Part shown: one piece after another, positions 17,553-27,000 of the stretch
How the letters are laid out: each line of letters starts with the position of its first letter
How positions within the stretch are numbered: position 1 is the first letter of the stretch
NCBI GenBank assembly: GCA_910587045.1
Contig: CAJULG010000007.1
Location: forward strand, 62,001-126,000
Direction: 5' to 3'
DNA: 64,000 nt
Source of the DNA: an uncultured Lachnospiraceae bacterium
GTDB taxonomy: Bacteria; Bacillota; Clostridia; Lachnospirales; Lachnospiraceae
Notes under the pieces: generated by a model
Told to the model about the DNA's origin: nothing
Database searches by the model: none
Seen by the model: only the letters and a program-made list of their open reading frames with translations
Made by a program: the position numbers and the translations under genes

Positions 17553-17582
17553 GTTATAAAAGACCGGTCAAAAAACAGTCAA
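17553..17582 (-). promoter_or_regulatory. Promoter of the lipoprotein-ABC genes with a TTGAC-N6-TTGAC direct repeat
   Basis: On the minus strand two TTGAC boxes 11 bp apart (17582-17578 and 17571-17567), then TATAAC (17558-17553). The same double box lies upstream of the response regulator gene (19613-19598). Eleven-base spacing suits binding of an OmpR-type dimer on one face of the helix. Confidence 0.6.
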
Positions 17583-17592
17583 GGAATCTTTA

Positions 17593-18900
17593 CTAATTTA
17601 TTGCGATTGTCACGGTGACAACTGCGCCGGCCGGCGATTGATTGGCAAGCTGTAATGCTCCGCCATGCTTCTGGGCCAGGATACGGCTTACCGGAATTCC
17701 CATGCCCAGATGCTCCTGTGATCCGTCTCTGGAAAAGTCTATGCTGGGAAGCTGGTGCCGCGATCGTTTCAGATACTTCTCCGGAAATCCGGGACCATCA
17801 TCGGATATGGTAATAACAAGGCTGTCATCGCATAAAGAAAAGGACAGAGTGATAGTCTGAACTGCATACCGCAGAGCGTTGGAAACTGTATTTTCCAGAA
17901 TACGGTAAAGGATCTCCGTATCCACCATGCCGTTTCCTTTGGTTACCGTATTCGTAACATGAACCGTCCGGTTGCTCTGGGCTGCCATCAGAGTAAGGCT
18001 GTCTGTGATCTCATTCAGTAAACCCGGCAGGGAATGAAAGACAGGATGAAGCTCTAATTCCTCAAAGCGATTAATATCGCGGATGGAATCCGTATATACC
18101 TCCATCCGCCTGGCAGTCTGCTGCAGGTTCCCGATCATTTCCAGTGTTTTTTCTTCCGTGATCGTTCCTGCAGGGATATTCAGTGACAGATATTCCGTAT
18201 ATCCTTCAATAATTGCGATAGGGTTTCTCAGGTCATGGGCAACAGACGCCTGCAGCAGCTTCCGCTCTGCCAGCATATTCCATAGCTTCTGGTTGTTTTT
18301 CACAAGAGCTTCCCGCATTTTTTCAAAGGAGGCACAGAGGGCACCCATTTCATCACTACTGTTGTATGCGATGGAAAAGTCGAGGTTCTGCCGGGCAATG
18401 TTATCTGCCGCATCGGACAGAAGACATAGAGGTGTGTTCAGCTTCCATTGATAAAAGAGGATACTGCACAGTACGATCCCTGCTATAGAGTAAAGCAGTG
18501 GAAGCGCCACCATGAGTACGGAACAGCCGGTATATGCCAGTTTTCGCTTTGGCGTAAGTGCAGAATAGCTGTTCTCAATCTTATCAATGCGGAAGGTTCG
18601 CCTGACTTCCTGTTCCGGGTCAGAGGAGGTACTAAAGGGAATCAGTTGGCTGCTCTCATTCTCTATATTCTGATTCAATTCTACCAGTACCATTTCTTTT
18701 GCTTCTCTGCCATCGGCATAGGTTGTGGTGATATGCAGCATGACCTGATCAGAATCTGGCAGCAGCCAGGACTGGAAGGCCGCACAGCCCCAGATCGTAA
18801 GTCCTGACAGTATCAGAATGATGAATACCGTGCAAAGTACCATATAAGTAAACAGCTTCTTTAAGGATGCATGATGAATGATCGTTTTTAATTGTTCCAT
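17593..18900 (-). CDS. Sensor histidine kinase (HisKA/HATPase)
   Basis: 435 residues. Two membrane segments (about residues 17-40 and 128-150) enclose an extracellular sensor of about 90 residues. A HAMP-like linker (TPLCLLSDAADNIARQNLDF) follows, then the phospho-His motif SVAHDLRNPIAIIEGYTEYL, and an ATPase domain with N box ILENTVSNALRYA, G1 ISDDGPGFP and G2 HLGMGIPVSRI. It overlaps the response regulator gene by 13 bases and should phosphorylate it. The signal is unknown; gene order suggests a compound handled by the adjacent exporter. Confidence 0.92.
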   Translation of the reverse strand: MEQLKTIIHHASLKKLFTYMVLCTVFIILILSGLTIWGCAAFQSWLLPDSDQVMLHITTTYADGREAKEMVLVELNQNIENESSQLIPFSTSSDPEQEVRRTFRIDKIENSYSALTPKRKLAYTGCSVLMVALPLLYSIAGIVLCSILFYQWKLNTPLCLLSDAADNIARQNLDFSIAYNSSDEMGALCASFEKMREALVKNNQKLWNMLAERKLLQASVAHDLRNPIAIIEGYTEYLSLNIPAGTITEEKTLEMIGNLQQTARRMEVYTDSIRDINRFEELELHPVFHSLPGLLNEITDSLTLMAAQSNRTVHVTNTVTKGNGMVDTEILYRILENTVSNALRYAVQTITLSFSLCDDSLVITISDDGPGFPEKYLKRSRHQLPSIDFSRDGSQEHLGMGIPVSRILAQKHGGALQLANQSPAGAVVTVTIAIN

Positions 18901-19562
18901 TTATACCCAATCCCCCAGACTGTTTCAATGTATTCTCTTCCGGTCGCTTCGGTCAGCTTTGCCCGGATCTTACGGATATGCTCCTTGATCACATTGTTGT
19001 TGCCCTCTGCCTCCAGGCCCCATACTGCCTCGTAGAGCTGTTCCTTATCAAAGACCTGATTCGGATTTGACATCAGGAATTCAATCAGGTCGAATTCGCG
19101 TTTAGAAAATACGATGTTTTTGCCGTTATAGGAGCAGGTATGCCGGGAAAGATTGATGATCAGGCCCTGAGATGTGATCAGCTTTGACGGTTGTCTGCTC
19201 CGTTCCTCCCGGCGCAGATGGGAAGCAATGCGCGCAGTCAGCTCCTGCAGGCTGAAGGGCTTGGTCACATAATCATCCCCGCCGGCCTGAAGTCCGATGA
19301 TCTTATCGGCTTCCGTTACTCTGGCAGTCAGGAAGATGATCGGACATGCCACCTGCTCCCGAATGATTTTACACAGCTCCAGTCCGTCCATACCGGGCAT
19401 GTTGATATCCAGCAGGATCAGATCCGGTTGTACCTGCAGTCTGGAAATGACCTCCTCGCTGCAGTAGGCAGTATAAGTGATATATCCGTTGTTTGTCAGA
19501 TGATCCGATAACAGCTGGGTCAGCATGATCTCATCATCTGCGATCAAAATTTTTCGTCCCAT
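18888..19562 (-). CDS. OmpR-family response regulator
   Basis: 224 residues. Receiver domain with acidic pair ADDE, phospho-Asp in LILLDINMPGMDG, and TKPFS lysine motif; C-terminal winged helix (FSKREFDLIEFLMSNPNQVF, IKEHIRKIRAKL, ETVWGIGYKW). First gene of the leftward operon regulator-kinase-lipoprotein-ABC. Its own promoter region and that of the lipoprotein gene share TTGAC-N6-TTGAC, the natural candidate for its binding site. Confidence 0.93.
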   Translation of the reverse strand: MGRKILIADDEIMLTQLLSDHLTNNGYITYTAYCSEEVISRLQVQPDLILLDINMPGMDGLELCKIIREQVACPIIFLTARVTEADKIIGLQAGGDDYVTKPFSLQELTARIASHLRREERSRQPSKLITSQGLIINLSRHTCSYNGKNIVFSKREFDLIEFLMSNPNQVFDKEQLYEAVWGLEAEGNNNVIKEHIRKIRAKLTEATGREYIETVWGIGYKWNN

Positions 19563-19578
19563 GATAACACCTCCTGAT

Positions 19579-19613
19579 AGTATAATAAAACCAGAAGGTC
19601 AAGGATTCGTCAA
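19579..19613 (-). promoter_or_regulatory. Promoter region of the response regulator gene with a TTGAC-N6-TTGAC direct repeat
   Basis: TTGAC at 19613-19609 and 19602-19598 on the minus strand, with TATACT at 19584-19579 and AGGAGGTG next to the start codon. The repeat matches the one before the lipoprotein gene in sequence and spacing, pointing to autoregulation. Confidence 0.55.
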
Positions 19614-19726
19614 GATGGTGAATCTGTATGTCAGAAAGCATTTTGGCTATGAAAGAAAAGAAACAGGAGTTATAATATTTCTTGAACAGAAATACAGCTT
19701 GTAACAGAAGGAAAGGAAGGTTTTTT

Positions 19727-20362
19727 ATGCCAGAGATTGAATGGATCCCATGTGGAAATGTGAATTGCTATATTGTAAGAGGGGACGATGGCAGTATCCT
19801 GGTCGATACTGCGAGAACAAAATATCGGGAACGGATCCTGGAACGGTGCAGACAGGAGGAAATCCGGCTGATCGTGCTGACACATACACATATGGATCAT
19901 TGTCAGAATGCGGAATTTCTTGCCAGGCAGCTACAGGTGCCTGTTGCTGCAGCAAAGGAGGATGCTTCATTGATTCAGGATAATATGAGGCAGGAATTAA
20001 AGGCGGATACGCTGGCCGGGAGAATTGTCCTGGCGGCCTCCCTGGAAGCCTTCCGGAAGGATGAGATACCGTCCTTTGAAATTGATGTTTTTCTGAAAGA
20101 GGGAGATTCCCTTGAACAATATGGCGTTCCTGCCAGAGTGATCTCCCTGCCTGGACATACGGACGGTTCCATTGGCCTGGATGTAGAAGGAGGCGGATTG
20201 ATCGTAGGAGATGCATTAATGAACATGTTTTATCCAACCGTTTCCATGCTCTACCATGACCGGAATGCAATGTTAGAAAGTGCAGAGAAGATCAGCAGAC
20301 TCGGGGAACGAACCATCTATTTCGGACATGGCAGGCCCAGGAGGAACCGGAACTGGAGATAG
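19727..20362 (+). CDS. MBL-fold metallo-hydrolase
   Basis: 211 residues from the ATG at 19727 (AAGGAAGG upstream). Metal ligands are seen in HTHMDH (H53, H55, D57, H58), in LPGHTDGSIGLD (second His and Gly-His loop), in GDALM (bridging Asp) and GHGRP near the C-terminus. This is the glyoxalase II/lactonase-type metallo-beta-lactamase fold that hydrolyses thioesters or esters with two metals. It is convergent with the flavoprotein gene, with only three bases between the stops. Substrate unknown. Confidence 0.85.
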   Translation: MPEIEWIPCGNVNCYIVRGDDGSILVDTARTKYRERILERCRQEEIRLIVLTHTHMDHCQNAEFLARQLQVPVAAAKEDASLIQDNMRQELKADTLAGRIVLAASLEAFRKDEIPSFEIDVFLKEGDSLEQYGVPARVISLPGHTDGSIGLDVEGGGLIVGDALMNMFYPTVSMLYHDRNAMLESAEKISRLGERTIYFGHGRPRRNRNWR

Positions 20363-20365
20363 ATA

Positions 20366-21394
20366 TCATCGCATTTCCCGGAAGGTGTCGGACAGATCAC
20401 CAACCAGACTCCACTGGTGTTCCATATAACGCTTCAGGCTGTTCGCCCGTTCCTCGTAATCCGTATGAACTTTTTCCGGATCATCAAAGTGTTCGGCAAT
20501 CGCACAGGCGGCGCAGTATCCGCTTTCCATTCCTGCGGAGATACCCTCTCCCATCGGATTCAGGAAGCCTGCCGTTTCTCCGGCAAAGAAGATCCGTCCG
20601 GTTCCGTAGATGACAGGACAGCCCGGCAGGATCCGGGGCATCAACCACTTTTCCGACTTTAGTTCTTTCCTGATATTTAAGTGATGTTGTTTCTTCATAT
20701 ATGCGATAAAGCGTTGATGATAGTCATGAATTTTGTTCATATCTGTGACAGAGACGCCCAGGATCAGCAGGCCATCCTTCACATTAAACCAGGCATCATA
20801 TTCCGACAGCTCCGGCTGGAGATAAGCATAAAAATAATGGGGATCTAAATCGATGGTTCCCGAATAAAAGGTCTGGTAAGTTATGATATATTGCGGGTCG
20901 GCAGAAGGAAGCACCTTTCGTTTGAAGCATCCGGTTACACCCTCGCAATCCAGAATATAGCGGGCGGTTTCCCGGGAGGCCGTTGTCCCGCCAAGAAGAA
21001 CCGTGACAGAATCCCTTTTTGTTTCACAGGAGAGCGCCATAGTGCCGTCCCGAAGCTCTGCTCCTGCGTTCACTGCCAGTCCGGTAAGCCAGTGATCAAA
21101 GGAACTGCGCCAGATATTCAGCCCCGGCTGTTTAAATGCATACTCTTTTCCTTTGTCATTGGTAAAGATCATCCCCTGATTTTCAGCAGGCGTACACATA
21201 ACAGCTTCCGGAACCGGTTCTTTATAATAAAGAGATATCAGATGCAGGGACTTCTGTATTAGTATTCCCGAACAGGATTTGTACCGGGGAAGCAGGCACT
21301 TTTCCACGATCAAAACCCGATAGCCCCGTTCAGACAGTATTTTAGCAGCGGTACAGCCGGTCGGTCCTGCTCCTGTGATAATGACATCATACAT
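20366..21394 (-). CDS. FAD-dependent oxidoreductase (geranylgeranyl reductase-like)
   Basis: 342 residues. The N-terminus YDVIITGAGPTGCTAAKILSERG is an ADP-binding Rossmann motif (GxGxxG) followed by an acidic-end strand (VLIVEK). FFAGETAGFLNPMGEGISAGMESG at about residue 270 is the second FAD-contact motif (GDAAGxxxPxxGxGI type). These features match the geranylgeranyl reductase/para-hydroxybenzoate hydroxylase superfamily. A Cys-rich start (CLLPRYKSCSG) is typical of the reductase branch. The substrate could be an isoprenoid or a quinone-like compound. Monocistronic. Confidence 0.8.
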   Translation of the reverse strand: MYDVIITGAGPTGCTAAKILSERGYRVLIVEKCLLPRYKSCSGILIQKSLHLISLYYKEPVPEAVMCTPAENQGMIFTNDKGKEYAFKQPGLNIWRSSFDHWLTGLAVNAGAELRDGTMALSCETKRDSVTVLLGGTTASRETARYILDCEGVTGCFKRKVLPSADPQYIITYQTFYSGTIDLDPHYFYAYLQPELSEYDAWFNVKDGLLILGVSVTDMNKIHDYHQRFIAYMKKQHHLNIRKELKSEKWLMPRILPGCPVIYGTGRIFFAGETAGFLNPMGEGISAGMESGYCAACAIAEHFDDPEKVHTDYEERANSLKRYMEHQWSLVGDLSDTFREMR

Positions 21395-21636
21395 ATGAAT
21401 CTCCTTTTTCTTTTGAACAAAATGAATTAGTAGCGATACGCACCTAGTCTATCACAAATGTACAGCCACCTGCAAGCAGTCACTGTTCTTTTGACGGAAT
21501 ATAGCTATACAGAAGGGGTGTACGGGAAGCTGACGCTGACAGAAAAGGCTTGTATAGTGAACTTGCACAAAGGAAAAGGGAAAAAATCAGTAATCCTATA
21601 TATTTTCAAAATGCAATTCATATGATATAGTTAAGT

Positions 21637-21670
21637 TATAATTAAGTAATTGTATGCTAAACGTTAGGTA
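21637..21670 (+). promoter_or_regulatory. Promoter and possible operator of the first GH26 gene
   Basis: TATAAT at 21637-21642 followed by CTAAACGTTAGG (21657-21668), centred on the 6-base palindrome AACGTT. A stronger version (TTAACGTTAA) lies at the same kind of position before the second GH26 gene, which suggests a shared LacI-type repressor. The -35 box is weak. The stretch 21395-21636 shows nothing else clear. Confidence 0.45.
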
Positions 21671-21689
21671 AAAATGAAAAGAGGAACGT

Positions 21690-23738
21690 ATGAAGAAAGG
21701 ATACAAAATTTTTCCGATCGTTCTTGCTGCCTTAGTGGCCATATCCGCTTTTTCTGAATCCGGATATCAGATTGTACATGGGTCTGAGACTCAGGAGAGC
21801 GATGCCGAAGGCAGGACGGAAATAATAGATGATTTTGAAAGGGGCAGGGTAAGCAACTGGTCGTGGAGCGGTGGCTGGAAATACGATGAGCGGGTGGAAC
21901 TGGAAGCGGTTTCTTTTCTGGATGAACAGGTGCTGCAGTTAAATGTGGATTATACGCCTTATACTGCAGAGAGCTGGAGTGAAGCCAAGATCAGTAAGAA
22001 TTTTGCACCGGCGCTAAACCTGTCCGGTTATAATTTTCTGATTGTAGATATCTACTATCCGGCGGACTGGGACGAGACGAAGCTTGGTGTGAAGTTCTTT
22101 TCGAACAGCGGACTGGATCAGGATGTTGTTATAGAGAATGCAGAGGATACAGGAGCGGGATATAAGAAGGGAACTGCAACGGTCAGGGTTAGTGCCTGCA
22201 GATCACAGTTTGCTGACCTGACAATAGGGATTGTTGGTAAATATGCGGATTTCTCCGGTCTGATCTATCTGGACAATATCCGTCTGGCGGAAAAAAGTGC
22301 CGGTGATGTATCCACAGCGATTACCCGGACAGCCGGATCCGGCACCCGGGCAGATTGGAGCGGTATGGAGCAAAAGGTTGAAGTAGTTGATAAAGATGCG
22401 ATTGAGAAGACAAAAGAACTGTACGGGTATCTTCAGGCGCTGAGCCGGAACGACCAGGTACTGTTTGGCCACCAGAACGATTATCACAAGAAGGTTTCCC
22501 AGTCGGCACCAGAAGGAGATACCAAGGAACTGACCGGCAGCTTAAGCGGTATTTACGGTGTGGATTCACTGGCATTGACCGGTGTGGAGCTTGGCATGAC
22601 GAATACAGAAGAGGCAATGAATGCAGTTGTTGCATATAGTAAAGCGGCGGCAGAGCAGGGGGCGATCCTGACGCTGTCTACCCATATGCCGAACTTTACG
22701 AATGAAAAGGTAAAGGCATCGGAGGATGGCGGATATGATTTTACGGCCTGTGATTTTAGTGAGTCCCAGGATTTAAGTAATAATTGTGCAGAACAGGTTC
22801 TGCCGGGCGGGGCTTATAATCCGCAGTTAAATGCCTATCTGGATGTGATCGCGGAATATGCGCTTAAATTGCAGGAGGAGGATATTCCGCTGATCTTCCG
22901 GCCTTATCATGAGAATAATGGCGGCTGGTTCTGGTGGGGTTCCGGTACCACAGTGGAAACCTATCAGGCACTGTATCAGTATACGGTTACATATCTGGAG
23001 GAAAAGGGCGTTCACAATATTCTTTATGTCTATTCTCCGAACGGGCCGTTTACAGATGCACAGGAGTATCTGGAGCGTTATCCGGGTGATGCATATGTAG
23101 ATATTCTGGCCTTTGATTATTATGATGATTATAATTCCTATCCGGCACAGGCAGACAATGATTTCTTTGCCAGGCTGGAAACTACCTGTCAGCTGGTGTC
23201 CGGTCTGGCAGAGGAGAGAGGAAAGCTATCTGCTATTTCAGAAACCGGTGTCCGGGTGATGAAGGCGGATGGTTCTGACAGCGAGGGCCTGTTGCCGACC
23301 GGGAATCCGGTGGCAAAGAGGGTTACGGGAATCAACTGGTATCAGAAGGTATGCGACATTGCAGATGAGGCAGGAATGCCATATTATCTGGTCTGGTCGA
23401 ACTTTGGAGACCGGAACTTCTATGTACCGTACAGGGTCAGCGATACCAGCGGTCATGAAATGGCAGATGATTTTATAGAATTTTACAATTATGATAAGTC
23501 CATATTTGCCAATGGTACGGGCTTTTATCAGGCAATAGAGGAACCGGAGGCGACAGAGGAAGACGGAACGGAGGACGTTGCTATAACAGAAGTATCTTCG
23601 GAAGGACAGGATACGACTCCGGAGCAGGAAGATCAGACCGGGCCAGGCCGGGTATGGATGTACGGTATTATTGCTGTTGTGATCCTGGCAGGAATTGCAG
23701 GAGCGGTCATAATTGTGAACAGCAGGCGTAAAAGATAA
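21690..23738 (+). CDS. Cell-surface GH26 beta-mannanase with N-terminal binding module and C-terminal membrane anchor
   Basis: 682 residues after AAGAGGAACGT. Residues 1-30 are a signal peptide. Residues about 46-190 form a galactose-binding-like beta-sandwich (IIDDFERGRVSNW to LIYLDNIRLAE), resembling mannan-binding modules next to bacterial mannanases. Residues about 230-610 are GH26: acid/base Glu408 in RPYHENNGGWFWWG and nucleophile Glu518 in AISETGVR. An acidic linker leads to a C-terminal membrane helix and RRKR tail. The enzyme cuts beta-1,4-mannan on the cell surface. The catalytic domain is closely similar to that of the next gene. No transporter genes are adjacent. Confidence 0.92.
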   Translation: MKKGYKIFPIVLAALVAISAFSESGYQIVHGSETQESDAEGRTEIIDDFERGRVSNWSWSGGWKYDERVELEAVSFLDEQVLQLNVDYTPYTAESWSEAKISKNFAPALNLSGYNFLIVDIYYPADWDETKLGVKFFSNSGLDQDVVIENAEDTGAGYKKGTATVRVSACRSQFADLTIGIVGKYADFSGLIYLDNIRLAEKSAGDVSTAITRTAGSGTRADWSGMEQKVEVVDKDAIEKTKELYGYLQALSRNDQVLFGHQNDYHKKVSQSAPEGDTKELTGSLSGIYGVDSLALTGVELGMTNTEEAMNAVVAYSKAAAEQGAILTLSTHMPNFTNEKVKASEDGGYDFTACDFSESQDLSNNCAEQVLPGGAYNPQLNAYLDVIAEYALKLQEEDIPLIFRPYHENNGGWFWWGSGTTVETYQALYQYTVTYLEEKGVHNILYVYSPNGPFTDAQEYLERYPGDAYVDILAFDYYDDYNSYPAQADNDFFARLETTCQLVSGLAEERGKLSAISETGVRVMKADGSDSEGLLPTGNPVAKRVTGINWYQKVCDIADEAGMPYYLVWSNFGDRNFYVPYRVSDTSGHEMADDFIEFYNYDKSIFANGTGFYQAIEEPEATEEDGTEDVAITEVSSEGQDTTPEQEDQTGPGRVWMYGIIAVVILAGIAGAVIIVNSRRKR

Positions 23739-23815
23739 GAACAATAGCGTCCGGCAGGAAATTGAAATAGAAATGAGAGTGTAACAGCTTTTATTATATG
23801 TGTGTGTGTACGAGG

Positions 23816-23848
23816 CAGGCAGTATCTGGAGACAGGAGCTGCCTGTTT
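23816..23848 (+). terminator. Weak terminator after the first GH26 gene
   Basis: CAGGCAG / CTGCCTG stem with a 16-base loop and only TTT after it. The same gap (23739-24061) also holds a short TG repeat (about 23799-23809) and the next promoter; nothing else is seen in it. Confidence 0.45.
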
Positions 23849-23969
23849 CCCTGTATTTTGGCAATCCGGTATATATCCTATAACCTTCCTTTCTTTATTT
23901 TTGTTGAATATTCACAAAGAAAAAACAAAAAAATCGTGAATCCTGTTTCTAGTAAACTTAACGATTACT

Positions 23970-23995
23970 TGCTATAATGAAGTTAACGTTAAACT
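23970..23995 (+). promoter_or_regulatory. Extended -10 promoter with LacI-type palindrome before the second GH26 gene
   Basis: TGcTATAAT (23970-23978) is an extended -10, which explains the weak -35. Five bases later comes the perfect 10-bp palindrome TTAACGTTAA (23983-23992), centred on CG as in LacI/CcpA-type operators. Its place at the transcription start suits repression. No LacI gene is in the window. Confidence 0.55.
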
Positions 23996-24061
23996 TAAAC
24001 ATAAAGTTAATGGTTTAATGTTATACTGTTAACTAGAATGAAGGAAAGAAAGGGTGGGAAA

Positions 24062-27000
24062 ATGACAAAAAAGAAGAGAAAAATGCGGTTTGCAGCACTC
24101 TCCATGAGCATTTTACTGGCGGCATCCTGTCTGTTGTTTGCCGGACCGGATATTCCGGTAGTCAATGCCAGCGGGGATTCCATAACCGCAGAGGGACCGT
24201 TTCAGATCGGATCAGGTGCGATTACCTTTGATTCGACAAGTGACTGGAATGAAGCAGCCGGAGACGGAGTAAACGTCAGTATCAGTACGACAGAGGCGCT
24301 GAAGAAGGGTGCCACCGTGGAGGTGGATCTTCTGCTGGATGCCGGTGTGGATTTTGCAGGTATTATGAAGCTGCAGGGTGTTGCAAGGCTGGGAGATCTG
24401 TGGGAGTGGACACCGGCAGATAATATTGTAGATCTTCAGAATGGTGATTTTACGGTTACCCCGGATGGAACACAAAAGTCCGCGCATGCGACCTTCCATT
24501 TTGATTCGGATGCAATAGAACAGGGTGCTCTGGCTGCTTTTACGATCAAACCGGCCGGGTATCAGTGTGATTACAGCGGAACGATGTATATTGCAAATGT
24601 AGTCCTTACGGATGGACAAGGCTCCGATACACCTGTAAGCGGTGATCTGGTTGCATCCCTTCCGGACAGACAGCAGATGTATGGAACTGACATTACGTTT
24701 GATAATACTTCGGATTGGGATGATAAGGGTGAATTCGAACTTTCCCTGCAGACTGACGCTGCTTTAAAAACAGGAGCCAGGATTACCATGGATATTCTGA
24801 TCCCAAAGGATAAGACCTTTAGCGGAAGTCTGAAATTCCAGGGCGTAACTAAGGTTGGCGCCGGCTGGGACTGGACACAGTTTGATGCGATTCCGGAGTT
24901 AACGGATGCTGATTTTACAGTAGACGGAGAATATAAGAAGGCAACAGTTGCCTATACCGGTGATCCGCTTACTACGGATGAGATTAAGGTTTTTATTGTG
25001 AAGGCAGCCGGATATTACTGTGATTACAGCGGGCCGGTTTATATTGAAAACGTCTGCTTATATGATGGCGCGGGTTCCGGGGAGGTAGTTCTTCCGGAGA
25101 AGGATCCGGCAGTCATTGATGATTTTGAGGATGGAACCTCCAGCGGCTGGGTAACGGAAAGCGGCTGGCAGTACGACAATGCAGTAGGGATCTCTGCAGC
25201 AGAGCTGAATGGACAGAAGATGTTAAAGCTGGATCTGGATTATACCGGATATGGAGATACCTCCTGGAGTGAGGCGAAGATCAAGAAGGATTTTGACAGT
25301 CCATATGACGTGTCCGCTTATAATTACCTGACGGTTGATTTCTATTATCCGGAAGGACTGGATATCAGTCAGCTGGGTGTAAAGTTCTTCGCCGATGGAA
25401 TCTTAAATAAGGATGTAACCATTGAAGGGGATGAGGCTGTCGGAAGCGGCTATAAGAAGGGTGTTGCGGCAGTGAAATTCTCACCGACGGCAACGCCGCT
25501 GGAAAATCTTACATTAGGGCTGGTTGGTAAGAATACCACGTTTAACGGTTCCATTTATATTGATAATATTACATTAAGTCAGTACAATGCAGCCGGTGAT
25601 TATGTACCGATCACCTCGGTTCCGAATGCAACAGGAACGCAGGCAAATGCAGCCGGTATGACAGGCAGCGTAACGCTTGCAGATGCCAATGCAACGGTGG
25701 AAGCAAGACGCCTATACAGCTATCTTCAGGCCATTGCGGGGAATGATCAGGTGCTATTCGGTCATGAGAATGATTATAATAAGAAGGTTTCTCAGACTGC
25801 CACAGAGGGTGATGTGAAGGAACTGACCGGAAGCTTAAGTGCGATCTATGGTCTGGATACCCTGGCGATCGCTGGAGCAGAGCTTGGACTGACGGATCCG
25901 CAGCAGGCCATGGATACTTCTGTTGCGAACAGCCTGGCGGCTGCCAGACAGGGTTCCATTGTTTCTCTGTCTGCCCATATGCCGAACTTTACGAACGAGA
26001 AGATCACAGTTAATCCGGATGGAAGCTTTAACTTCACGACCTGTGATTTTGGAGAATCCAAGGATTTATCCAATAATTGTGCGGAGCAGATCCTTCCGGG
26101 CGGAGATTATAATAAGCAGTTTAATGCTTATCTGGATATGATCGCAGAGTATGCCCTTGCTTTGCAGGCAGAACATGTACCGATCCTGTTCCGGCCGTTC
26201 CATGAGAATAACGGAGGCTGGTTCTGGTGGGGTTCTTCTACCAGCGTGGAGACCTATAAGAGCCTGTATCGCTATACGGAGGAATATCTGGAGGCCAAGG
26301 GTGTTCATAACATGTTATATGTATATTCTCCAAATGGACCGTTCAGCAGTGAAAGCAAATATATGGAGCGGTATCCGGGCGATGAATATGTAGATATCCT
26401 TGCATTTGATTATTATGATGACTATAATACCTATCCGGCTACAGCCGATGGAAGCTTCTTTGCCAACTTAAGAACCACCTGCCAGCTCGTATCGGCTCTG
26501 GCTGCAAAGCAGGGCAAGCTTGCAGCAATTTCCGAGACCGGTGTTCGTGTAATGAAGAAGGATGGTTCTGATAACGAAGGTCTGTTGGTGACCGGAAATC
26601 CGGTAGCTGAGAGCAAGACCGGAAAGAACTGGTATCAGGAGGTATGCAATATCGCACAGGAGGCGGACATGCCATATTATCTGGTATGGGCGAACTTCAG
26701 TGATACGAATTTCTATGTTCCGTATAAGTACAATGATACCATGGGACATGAAATGATCAATGAATTTATAGATTTTTATAATAATGACAAGTCCGTGTTT
26801 GCAGACGGGACGAACTTCTACAGCAATACGACAGCAGTGACCGGGAATGCCTATACGAACCCATACGGTTATATGATCGCTCCATTTGACCGGGCGGTGA
26901 TCAAGGATGCAATGATCTTAAGCGGAAGCGTAACGAACGGAAATGATGTGAAATTTGTGATTACCAATCCGGATAACGGTAAGGTTCTGACACTGGCGGC

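Noticed and set aside
23799..23809. TG dinucleotide repeat
   Set aside because: Only about five units in an intergenic stretch; no sign of function.
23238..23864. Minus-strand open frame of 208 codons over the end of the first mannanase
   Set aside because: Covers the GH26 active-site region and the membrane tail; no start signal.
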